Notes: generated by a model from the sequence alone, not told the origin. A stretch of DNA of 5,611 nucleotides from JAGWNR01 sp964565685 (GCA_964565685.1 CAZMFR010000017.1:1-5611); one strand, 5' to 3'; positions 1 to 5,518 are shown, numbered from the stretch's first letter. Numbers and translations are program-made.

Positions 1-165
1 CGTCGAGTTACTATTATCAACAAGAGAGTGTCCTACTTAAGGGGTAACTGGAGGTCAATTTTCTACGCACAGTTCTAGCACACAAAACAACATATTGCAA
101 TAGGTGTCAAAACGCCCTAAAATAGGGCTTATTTGGTATACTATTTGCGAGGGAAGTATCCTTGA
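1..165. other. AT-rich non-coding stretch at window edge
   Basis: No gene can be supported here. The plus-strand frame starting at base 1 stays open only to a TAG at 76-78 (25 codons) and has no recognisable motif; the other frames stop sooner. Visible structure is limited to a perfect 10-bp palindrome TATTGCAATA at 93-102 and the hairpin at 114-128. It may be the tail of something beyond the left edge or the remains of an integrated element next to the tRNA, but nothing here decides that. Confidence 0.5.
114..128 (-). terminator. Small hairpin, possible weak terminator
   Basis: GCCCTA (114-119) pairs perfectly with TAGGGC (123-128) around a three-base loop. Read on the minus strand, the stem is followed by G and then four T residues; on the plus strand it is followed by TTATTT. 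This gives a short, roughly bidirectional intrinsic-terminator shape. It lies 37 bases past the stop codon of the minus-strand reading frame at 166-336, so it could end transcription coming from the tRNA side. The stem is only six pairs and the T tract is short, so the call is weak. Confidence 0.3.
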
Positions 166-336
166 CTAGCAATACATAAAAACTTCATTATCTTTTTTGT
201 ATTTGAGCACCTTTTCTAGAAGTGAATTAATCGTTTTTACCGCAGTATCAAGATTCATTTCATAATTATACAAATCCAAAATAGCACCGTAATAACAGCG
301 TTGTTTTGGAAAATAAGTAAGGCATGTAGGTCGCAC
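166..336 (-). CDS. Possible small hypothetical protein or gene remnant
   Basis: A minus-strand frame is open from just after a TAG at 343-345 to a TAG at 166-168. The only plausible upstream start is a GTG at 334-336, giving 56 residues; an internal ATG would leave about 31. The predicted peptide begins VRPTCLTYFPKQRCYYG, is rich in Tyr, Cys and Leu, and has a likely amphipathic helix (LDTAVKTINSLLEKVLKY) near its C-terminal end. I recognise no family. There is no Shine-Dalgarno sequence before the GTG. The frame begins 46 bases after the 3' end of the tRNA-Ser gene on the same strand, the usual place for integrated elements, so it could be a C-terminal fragment of a decayed accessory gene. 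A frame this long is not rare by chance in one strand reading, so the protein-like composition is the main argument. Confidence 0.27.
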   Translation of the reverse strand: MRPTCLTYFPKQRCYYGAILDLYNYEMNLDTAVKTINSLLEKVLKYKKDNEVFMYC

Positions 337-381
337 TTTGCTCTAGATTAACAAAGACACATTGATACTAAGTTGTCAATG

Positions 382-466
382 CGGAGGGTAAGAGATTCGA
401 ACTCTTGGTGAGTTGCCCCACACACGCTTTCCAAGCGTGCGCACTAGACCGCTATGCGAACCCTCC
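382..466 (-). tRNA. tRNA-Ser (anticodon GGA)
   Basis: The minus strand folds into a complete class II tRNA of 85 bases. The acceptor stem is GGAGGGT paired with ACCCTCC, followed by discriminator base G, as is usual for serine tRNAs. The D arm has GCA/TGC as its stem. The anticodon stem CACGC/GCGTG closes the loop TTGGAAA, with anticodon GGA at 430-432, which reads UCC and UCU codons. The long variable arm GTGGG-GCAA-CTCAC (one G-T pair) is the hallmark of tRNA-Ser. The T arm is AAGAG-TTCGAAT-CTCTT with a perfect stem. The bases after the discriminator are C-A-T, so CCA is not encoded and must be added after transcription. No copy of the tRNA 3' end was seen elsewhere in the window, so there is no visible attachment-site duplication. 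Confidence 0.96.
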
Positions 467-477
467 TTGGTCTGTCA

Positions 478-486
478 TTTATAGCA
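478..486 (-). promoter_or_regulatory. Extended -10 promoter of tRNA-Ser
   Basis: On the minus strand TGC-TATAAA (486 down to 478) fits an extended -10 element. A start at about base 471 (an A on the minus strand) would give a leader of about five bases before the mature tRNA. At 17-bp spacing the -35 hexamer would be TCGCGA (506-501), which does not resemble TTGACA. The promoter therefore seems to rely on the extended -10, or on a protein bound at the palindrome covering the -35 position. Confidence 0.5.
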
Positions 487-496
487 TGAAAAACGG

Positions 497-510
497 GACC
501 TCGCGAGGTC
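497..510. promoter_or_regulatory. Perfect 14-bp palindrome, operator-like
   Basis: GACCTCGCGAGGTC is a perfect inverted repeat with no spacer. It covers about -26 to -39 of the predicted tRNA-Ser promoter, where a -35 element would be expected. As RNA it could also form a GACCT/AGGTC hairpin with a CGCG loop. On the minus strand this is followed, after a few bases, by five T residues (489-493), so a weak terminator that would block antisense transcription into the tRNA gene is an alternative reading. A dimeric DNA-binding protein site is the simplest interpretation of a spacerless palindrome at this spot, but no regulator is known from the window. Confidence 0.45.
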
Positions 511-518
511 TAGTATGA

Positions 519-554
519 TTTTAACTTTTCTTTAGAACTTTTTTAACTTTTCTT
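519..554 (+). promoter_or_regulatory. Phased 14-bp direct repeat upstream of peptidase promoter
   Basis: TTTTAACTTTTCTT occurs twice without mismatch, at 519-532 and 541-554, a 22-bp period equal to two helical turns. A partial copy, TTAGAACTTTT (532-542), sits at the 11-bp half-period, so TTA(A/G) cores recur at 521, 532 and 543. The downstream copy ends 13 bases before a consensus -10 and replaces a recognisable -35. This geometry resembles sites of OmpR/PhoB-type activators, which bind direct repeats of about 11 bp. A phased T-tract bend or UP-like element would look similar. Confidence 0.42.
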
Positions 555-567
555 AATAACCTTTCTC

Positions 568-573
568 TATAAT
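568..573 (+). promoter_or_regulatory. -10 element TATAAT for the S53 peptidase transcript
   Basis: TATAAT is a full consensus -10. The best -35 match upstream is TTAACT (543-548), four of six bases, at a long 19-bp spacing, which suggests activator dependence. A start near A580 would give an untranslated leader of about 194 bases before the ATG at 774. This promoter and the tRNA-Ser promoter point away from each other, with predicted starts about 109 bp apart and the palindrome and direct repeats between them. Confidence 0.5.
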
Positions 574-636
574 TATCGCATTAATAGCAAAGGCCGGAGA
601 TTCGTCGTTTTTTAAAGTCAGAGGATACAAAGGCAG

Positions 637-723
637 GATCTAAGATCAAAGATCCAAGAAAAATGCGGGATACGTTTTTTCTTGGATCATAAATTCTACA
701 TCATGGATCCACCCTTTTGATCT
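637..723 (+). repeat. GATC heptads and nested hairpin in the peptidase leader
   Basis: Six GATC tetramers fall within 86 bp. The first three lie in tandem 7-base units: GATCTAA, GATCAAA, GATCCAA (637-657). Bases 651-663 (GATCCAAGAAAAA) pair perfectly over 13 bp with 676-688, leaving a 12-base loop. The adjacent AGATCAAA (643-650) pairs with TTTGATCT (716-723), so a continuous 21-base left arm pairs with two right arms separated by a 27-base bulge. GGATCC at 705-710 offers a competing partner for 651-655. There is no T tract after the 13-bp stem, so it is not a standard terminator. The structure lies inside the predicted untranslated leader and could affect stability or translation of the peptidase mRNA. 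Confidence 0.5.
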
Positions 724-773
724 CGAGATTTTATGATTCTACGGAATTCTTTCGGCTTTAATATTTAAACAAT

Positions 774-2030
774 ATGAAGAAAAACAATCTACAACGCGCG
801 TTAGGCGCAGCAGTTTTGGTGTTAGCTAGTTTTGATTTTATCTATGGTTTTAGCATTTTTGAAAATTTTAACGAACCCAGCAATCTTGGCATCGTGAGCT
901 TCGGCGAGTTTAGAGATCTTATCTATCCTCCCGCCGCGCATGCCGCTATGCCATCATTCGATACCTTCACGGCACGACCGCCGATACATATAATGGGTGG
1001 GACAACATCTGGTCCAAGCGGCCTATTCCCTTCACAGATAAAAGAGGTTTACAATTTGCCTTCAACCGGAGGCAAAGGCACCATAGCGATCATCGCCGCA
1101 TACAATCATCCGAATATCGCCGGCGATCTGGCGGCTTTTGACAAGGAATTCTCCCTGGCTTCTTGCACTATCGCGAACAAATGCCTGGAAATCCATCCTA
1201 TGAATGCCACAGCGAAAGACGATTCCGGTTGGTCGATGGAAACGGCGTTGGACACACAATGGTCGCATGCAATCGCCCCAAAGGCCAAGGTGCTTGTCGT
1301 AGAAGCTGCATCAGACAGCGGCACAAATCTCTTGAAAGCAGTAGATTATGCCAGGAGCAGAAGCGATGTGGTTGCCATATCCATGAGTTGGGGCGGCGAT
1401 GAATTTTCTGGCGAGACAGCATTGGATTCGCATTTTCCGCAGAGCGCTTCTCTGACGTTCTTTGCTTCGTCTGGGGATGACGGAACCGGTGCTAGCTGGC
1501 CAGCAGTCGCACCGAATGTCATAGCCGTCGGTGGCACTTCCCTTGCTCTAAATTCAAAGGGTGCTTTGTCATCAGAAAAAGCATGGATCGGGTCTGGCGG
1601 CGGAGTCAGCGCCTTTGAAAGCGAGCCGACGTATCAGACCTCCTATTCTATTCCGCGAGCAGGAGGCAAAAGAGCTATCCCTGATGTGGCGTTCGCCGCA
1701 GATCCACAGCATGGATTTTCGGTATATCATGCGCCTGACGATTCTTCGACAAAAGACTCTGCAAAAACAGCGGCGACAAAAAATTGGTATGTTGTCGGCG
1801 GCACCTCGGCAGGAGCGCCACAATGGGCGGCCATCGCTGACCTGGCATATGCATCAAAAGATCCTATATCTCTCCAAAAGCTATACACAGACAAGGCCGG
1901 CTCTGCTTATGCAAAATTCTTCCGCGACATCACCAGCGGAACAAACGGTGGCTGTGGGTATTTTTGCGTGGCCCGAAAGCATTACGACTACGTGACAGGG
2001 CTTGGTTCGCCTCTAACGGACAATTTTTAA
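774..2030 (+). CDS. Secreted S53 (sedolisin/kumamolisin-like) serine-carboxyl peptidase
   Basis: This is an endopeptidase of family S53, which uses a Ser-Glu-Asp triad. The triad residues are Glu156 and Asp160 in ETALD, and Ser345 in GGTSAGAP. The oxyanion aspartate is Asp235 in SSGDDG. The C-terminal calcium site shows Asp385-Ile386 and Asp405 before VTGLGSP, with the same 20-residue spacing as Asp328 and Asp348 in sedolisin. The catalytic domain begins near residue 79 (SGPSGLFPSQIKEVYNLP). Residues 1-7 are basic and 8-26 hydrophobic, giving a signal peptide or membrane anchor. A possible signal-peptidase site, AHA-AM, lies at 55-59 but is far from the hydrophobic core. Cysteine pairs 131/137 and 394/398 could form disulfides outside the cytoplasm. 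The usual pro-domain of about 180 residues is absent. ATG 774 is preceded by an in-frame TAA at 759 and has no Shine-Dalgarno sequence. It converges on rplY. Substrate is unknown. Confidence 0.93.
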   Translation: MKKNNLQRALGAAVLVLASFDFIYGFSIFENFNEPSNLGIVSFGEFRDLIYPPAAHAAMPSFDTFTARPPIHIMGGTTSGPSGLFPSQIKEVYNLPSTGGKGTIAIIAAYNHPNIAGDLAAFDKEFSLASCTIANKCLEIHPMNATAKDDSGWSMETALDTQWSHAIAPKAKVLVVEAASDSGTNLLKAVDYARSRSDVVAISMSWGGDEFSGETALDSHFPQSASLTFFASSGDDGTGASWPAVAPNVIAVGGTSLALNSKGALSSEKAWIGSGGGVSAFESEPTYQTSYSIPRAGGKRAIPDVAFAADPQHGFSVYHAPDDSSTKDSAKTAATKNWYVVGGTSAGAPQWAAIADLAYASKDPISLQKLYTDKAGSAYAKFFRDITSGTNGGCGYFCVARKHYDYVTGLGSPLTDNF

Positions 2031-2036
2031 AATGTA

Positions 2037-2062
2037 ACGGAATTAGATCTGAGGATCCTAGG
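2037..2062 (+). repeat. GATC-containing repeats between the convergent genes
   Basis: The 39-bp gap between the peptidase stop and the end of rplY holds ACGGAATT (2037-2044), AGATCT (2045-2050), the palindrome AGGATCCT (2052-2059) and CCTAGG (2057-2062). ACGGAATT also occurs at 741-748 before the peptidase gene, and GATCTGAGGAT here resembles GATCTCGAGAT at 719-729. No hairpin long enough for an intrinsic terminator is present, although two convergent genes end here. The T-rich run just beyond (2067-2078) is the lysine-rich end of rplY. Confidence 0.35.
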
Positions 2063-2069
2063 CGGTATT

Positions 2070-2789
2070 TTATTTTTTCGATTCTTTCTTTTCTTCTTTT
2101 GCTGGAGCGGCTTTCTTGTCGCCCTCTTTTTCTCCTGCGGCAGGAGCACCAGCTTCGCCCTCTTTTGCTTCCTTGCCCTTTGCGGCGACTTCTATGGTCG
2201 ACATGTCGATAGCGGCAGGCGCTTCCTCGACTTCTTCTTTTGCTTCGGAGATCGAAGCGACTATTTCATCGGCTTTTGTTATGAGAGCGACGCCATGAGG
2301 AAGTTTTATCTCCGAGGCATGGATGGCACTATTCAACTCGGCGAGCGGCGAGATGTCGACTTTGATCTCATGAGGCAAGTCTTTCGGTGCGGCCTCAATC
2401 TCGATATCGCGAAGGACCTTGACCAAGATGCCGCCCTTGTCCTTGACCGCCGGAGAAACGCCCTCAAAGACGATCGGAGTGCGGACTTTTACTTTCTTGC
2501 CCTTTTCGATCACATAAAAATCAGCGTGACGGATGACGCCAGTCACTGGGTGTATATCAACATCATGGATCAAAGTCTCGTGCTCGTTGGAGCCGTCTTT
2601 TAGAACAACGACTGATGATTCACCGGCCTGCTTGAAGACCTTTTTGAATTCTGCCAGAGATATCGTTATAGACGTCGATTTTTCCTTTGGACCATAAAAG
2701 ACCGCCGGGATTTTGCCGGACTTTCTTATACTATCGTTTTTTGCGCCTTGTCCTGATTCTTGGCGGCGTTCAACGGTTAATGACAACAT
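2070..2789 (-). CDS. rplY: 50S ribosomal protein L25, CTC/TL5 type
   Basis: L25 binds 5S rRNA in the central protuberance of the large ribosomal subunit. The 239-residue product is the long CTC/TL5 form rather than the short form of about 95 residues found in E. coli. Residues 1-93 are the 5S-binding domain, with signatures RKSGKIPAVFYG (22-33) and HDVDIHPVTGVIRHADFY (75-92). Residues 98-182 are the beta-rich C-terminal domain, with FEGVSPAVKDKGGILVKVLR (108-127) and APKDLPHEIKVDIS (134-147). Residues 183-239 are a low-complexity tail of Glu, Ala and Lys ending KKESKK, probably disordered. The start MLSLTVERR fits the family. The gene lies 45 bases downstream of secA on the same strand, so read-through from secA is possible. 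A good promoter directly before the ATG suggests independent transcription as well. No Shine-Dalgarno sequence is present. Ribosomal proteins are unlikely to be horizontally acquired. Confidence 0.95.
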   Translation of the reverse strand: MLSLTVERRQESGQGAKNDSIRKSGKIPAVFYGPKEKSTSITISLAEFKKVFKQAGESSVVVLKDGSNEHETLIHDVDIHPVTGVIRHADFYVIEKGKKVKVRTPIVFEGVSPAVKDKGGILVKVLRDIEIEAAPKDLPHEIKVDISPLAELNSAIHASEIKLPHGVALITKADEIVASISEAKEEVEEAPAAIDMSTIEVAAKGKEAKEGEAGAPAAGEKEGDKKAAPAKEEKKESKK

Positions 2790-2796
2790 GAGAGAT

Positions 2797-2825
2797 ATAT
2801 TACACGAACGCTGAATAAATGCAAA
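2797..2825 (-). promoter_or_regulatory. rplY promoter, predicted leaderless
   Basis: On the minus strand TTTGCA (2825-2820) is followed by exactly 17 bases and then TAATAT (2802-2797). The -35 matches consensus at four of six positions and the -10 at four of six. Only seven bases (ATCTCTC) separate the -10 from the ATG at 2789, which puts the expected transcription start at or one base before the A of the start codon. The mRNA would then have no 5' leader, consistent with the lack of a Shine-Dalgarno sequence. The element lies entirely in the secA-rplY gap. Confidence 0.45.
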
Positions 2826-2834
2826 TTTTTGTTT

Positions 2835-5516
2835 TTAACTTGGGTGTTGCTTCGGTATAGCCATCGATTTCTTGTGCTCTTCGGTCTCCTTTAGCCCGCA
2901 GTTCTTGAATTTTTTACCAGATCCGCATGGGCAAGGGTCATTGCGGCCGATCTCTGGTTTTGCGTGTACAATGGCTCCTCTCGTATCAGAACCTGCTGTA
3001 ATCGCGTCTGCATCGTTTCGGACCTCTTTTAATTTCGGAGTAGCAGGAGTTATGATGCCGCCTCCAACATGAGGCAAAAGTTCGAGGATCTTGTTATTGA
3101 CAGCCCCTTGCATCTCGCGGAAGAGGCGTAGACCCTCCTTTTTGTATTCGACCAACGGATCACGCTGGCCATATGCGCGCAGATTCACAGACGAGCGGGT
3201 ATAATCCATCAGTTCGAGATGCTCGACCCAGAACATATCGATGACTTGCAACATGAGCTGGCGTATGACTTGCAAGAAACGCTCGCGACCGAGGTCTGCT
3301 ATTTTTTTGTCGATAATCAATTTAAGCGAATCAGTTTCAAGTCCAGAATCATTTTTTTCTTGATTTACATCTATATCTTTTCTGCCTTGGTTTTTGTCTT
3401 GGCTTTCAACCGAGAACTCTCGATTCTCGATTTGCCCTTTGATGACCTCATCGAGCTTTTCCTCCACTACATCCGACGAACCGGTGAGGAGCGCGCGGCG
3501 GCGCTCATAGACTGTCTTGCGCTGTGTATTCAAAACATCGTCGTATTGCAAAACCTGCTTGCGCGAATCGAAATTGAAGCCCTCGATCTTTGTCTGTGCG
3601 CTCTCTAGAGCGCGGCTGACGATCGAGTTCTGTATCGGCTGGTCTTCGGGCATGCCCAGACGATTCATCAGGCCCTTTATCTTGTCGCCGGCAAAGACGC
3701 GCATGAGAGAATCCTCTAACGATACAAAAAACTGCGTCGCTCCCGGATCGCCTTGGCGGCCGGAGCGTCCTCGGAGCTGATTGTCTATGCGCCGCGCTTC
3801 ATGACGTTCGGTGCCGAGGACAAAGAGACCGCCAGCGCTCTTTATCTTTTCATATGCTTCTCTTGAACCGGGGTTGCCACCCAATTTGATATCGACGCCA
3901 CGGCCCGCCATATTCGTAGCGATGGTCACGCCTCCTGGACGACCGGCTTGGGCTATTATCTCTCCTTCGCGCTCATGGTTTTTCGCGTTCAAGATCTCGT
4001 GCTGTATCCCTTCTGCCTTCAAAAACTGGGACAGGACTTCATTTTTTTCGATAGAAACCGTTCCGACGAGAACCGGCTGGCCTTTTTCGTTCAACTCTTT
4101 TATCTTGCGGGCGATGGCTTTGAATTTTCCGATCTCTGTGCGGAACATGAGGTCGCCGAGGTCTTCCCTGGCCGTCGGCACGTTCGTCGGCAAGACGACG
4201 ACATCGAGTCCGTACACTTTGTAGAATTCTTCGCCAGAAGTAGCCGCCGTTCCGGTCATGCCTGCCAATTTTTTGTATAGCCGGAAATAATTTTGGAAAG
4301 TGATCGAAGCGAACGTGCGCGATTCGCGCTGTACGACCACGCCCTCTTTTGCCTCGATGGCTTGATGCAGACCCTCCGACCAGCGCCTGCCCGGCTGTAA
4401 ACGGCCGGTGAACTCATCGACGATGACGATATCGTTATCCTTGACCACATACTCCTTGTTCAATCTATACAGGGCTTTTGCCTTGACGGCGGTCTCGAGA
4501 TGATGGACATATTTGATCCCAGTGTCTGTATATATGTTCTCTATGCCGAGTTTCTTCTCTGCTTTTTCGATGCCAGCCGGCGTGAGGGTGACTGTGCGAT
4601 GCTTTTCCTCTGTTATATAGTCTTCGTCTTCTTTAAAGGAAGAGACCATGGCGGCAAAGACCTGATACAGATTCTCAGAATCTGCCGAAGGCGCAGAGAT
4701 GATCAGAGGGGTGCGGGCTTCGTCGATCAAGATCGAATCGATCTCGTCGACGATGGCAAAATTGAACGGTCGCTGGCGCAATCTGGCCGGATCATATTCC
4801 AGATTGTCGCGCAGATAATCAAATCCGAATTCGTTATTCGTTCCATAGGTGATATCCGCATTATACGCCTCCTGTCTGGTGCAAGGCCGCAGAAATTCAT
4901 GAACGACATGAAAAGCGCCGATCTGGTCGACTTTCTTTTCAAGAGGATCCTCTGATTTTTCATGCGTAGGATCATAAATGAAGGAAGCTTCATGATTTAT
5001 GACTGCGGTAGAAAGCCCGAGCGCATTATATATCTGACCCATCCAAACCGCATCGCGGCGAGACAGGTAATCGTTGACGGTGACGACATGAACGCCGCGA
5101 CCAGTGAGAGCGTTTAGGTATACAGGTAGGGTGGCTACAAGGGTTTTTCCTTCTCCTGTGCGCATCTCGGCAATATTTCCGTTGTGCAAAATAGCGCCGC
5201 CCATGATCTGAACGTCAAAATGACGCTGTCCGAGCGTGCGCTTTGACGCCTCTCTAACGCAAGCAAACGCCTCCGGCATTATCTCGTCCAGAATCTCCTT
5301 CTCGATCTTTACGATCTCTTCTTGGCTTTCGGTTCGAGATTTTCGGCTTTCGATTCCTTGCTTTATCCGTTCCTTGAAGCTGACAGTCTTGGCTTTTAGT
5401 TGTTCATCAGAGAGCGACGAAATAGCCGCCTCGAGCTCGCCTGTCCTCGCGACTATTGGTTCATAGGCCTTGACCTTGCGCTTCTGACCATTAAAAATAG
5501 CGTTCAAAAATGACAT
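2835..5516 (-). CDS. secA: Protein translocase subunit SecA
   Basis: SecA is the ATPase that drives preproteins through SecYEG. The 893-residue product is full length (E. coli has 901). In order it shows the N-terminal start MSFLNAIF; Walker A TGEGKT (120-125); Walker B/DEAD-like VDEIDSILIDEARTP (256-270); the preprotein cross-linking region (about 230-375); NBD2 with TNMAGRGVDIKLGG (534-547) and QLRGRSGRQGDPG (580-592); the helical scaffold to about 815, including WVEHLELMDY (763-772); a linker; and a C-terminal zinc motif (862-874). An insertion of about 35 residues (177-212) precedes ADITYGTNNEFGFDYLRDN; I recall a similar one in Parcubacteria SecA. Two oddities: the zinc motif reads CPCGSGKKFKNCG, with Gly874 where the fourth ligand is normally His or Cys, and the helical-wing region (about 685-735) is short and very hydrophilic. 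ATG 5514-5516 has no Shine-Dalgarno sequence. rplY follows 45 bases downstream. Confidence 0.98.
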   Translation of the reverse strand: MSFLNAIFNGQKRKVKAYEPIVARTGELEAAISSLSDEQLKAKTVSFKERIKQGIESRKSRTESQEEIVKIEKEILDEIMPEAFACVREASKRTLGQRHFDVQIMGGAILHNGNIAEMRTGEGKTLVATLPVYLNALTGRGVHVVTVNDYLSRRDAVWMGQIYNALGLSTAVINHEASFIYDPTHEKSEDPLEKKVDQIGAFHVVHEFLRPCTRQEAYNADITYGTNNEFGFDYLRDNLEYDPARLRQRPFNFAIVDEIDSILIDEARTPLIISAPSADSENLYQVFAAMVSSFKEDEDYITEEKHRTVTLTPAGIEKAEKKLGIENIYTDTGIKYVHHLETAVKAKALYRLNKEYVVKDNDIVIVDEFTGRLQPGRRWSEGLHQAIEAKEGVVVQRESRTFASITFQNYFRLYKKLAGMTGTAATSGEEFYKVYGLDVVVLPTNVPTAREDLGDLMFRTEIGKFKAIARKIKELNEKGQPVLVGTVSIEKNEVLSQFLKAEGIQHEILNAKNHEREGEIIAQAGRPGGVTIATNMAGRGVDIKLGGNPGSREAYEKIKSAGGLFVLGTERHEARRIDNQLRGRSGRQGDPGATQFFVSLEDSLMRVFAGDKIKGLMNRLGMPEDQPIQNSIVSRALESAQTKIEGFNFDSRKQVLQYDDVLNTQRKTVYERRRALLTGSSDVVEEKLDEVIKGQIENREFSVESQDKNQGRKDIDVNQEKNDSGLETDSLKLIIDKKIADLGRERFLQVIRQLMLQVIDMFWVEHLELMDYTRSSVNLRAYGQRDPLVEYKKEGLRLFREMQGAVNNKILELLPHVGGGIITPATPKLKEVRNDADAITAGSDTRGAIVHAKPEIGRNDPCPCGSGKKFKNCGLKETEEHKKSMAIPKQHPS

Positions 5517-5518
5517 TA

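Noticed and set aside
29..51. TGTCCTACTTAAGGGGTAAC as a possible insertion-sequence end
   Set aside because: It begins with TG and looks like some terminal inverted repeats, but no inverted partner, target duplication or transposase frame is visible in the window.
95..142. Plus-strand promoter TTGCAA-17-TAAAAT, with a second -10-like TATACT
   Set aside because: The spacing is right, but the -10 overlaps the hairpin at 114-128 and nothing recognisable lies downstream on that strand before the antisense side of the tRNA.
374..379. Perfect TTGACA -35 on the minus strand, three bases past the tRNA end
   Set aside because: No acceptable -10 occurs at 16-19 bp; the nearest candidate (TTAATC) is 22 bp away.
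663..692. Nine-codon upstream reading frame ATG...TAA inside the leader hairpin
   Set aside because: It has no ribosome-binding signal and no obvious regulatory residue run, so it cannot be told from chance; two further tiny frames at 703 and 733 are equally unsupported.
584..700. Open minus-strand frame of 39 codons through the peptidase leader
   Set aside because: It has no start codon, overlaps the GATC hairpin, and is short enough to arise by chance. A search for copies in related genomes would settle whether it is part of a dispersed repeat.
643..723. Miniature inverted-repeat transposable element
   Set aside because: AGATCAAA/TTTGATCT could be terminal repeats, but there is no target-site duplication on the flanks and the arms read better as a nested hairpin.
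2031..2069. Bidirectional terminator between the convergent peptidase and rplY genes
   Set aside because: The palindromes here give stems of only a few pairs with no useful loop, and the T run belongs to the rplY coding end.
3219..3608. 129-codon plus-strand open frame opposite secA
   Set aside because: It lies antisense to the conserved SecA scaffold and wing coding region and has no family features. Long antisense frames are expected opposite a constrained gene.
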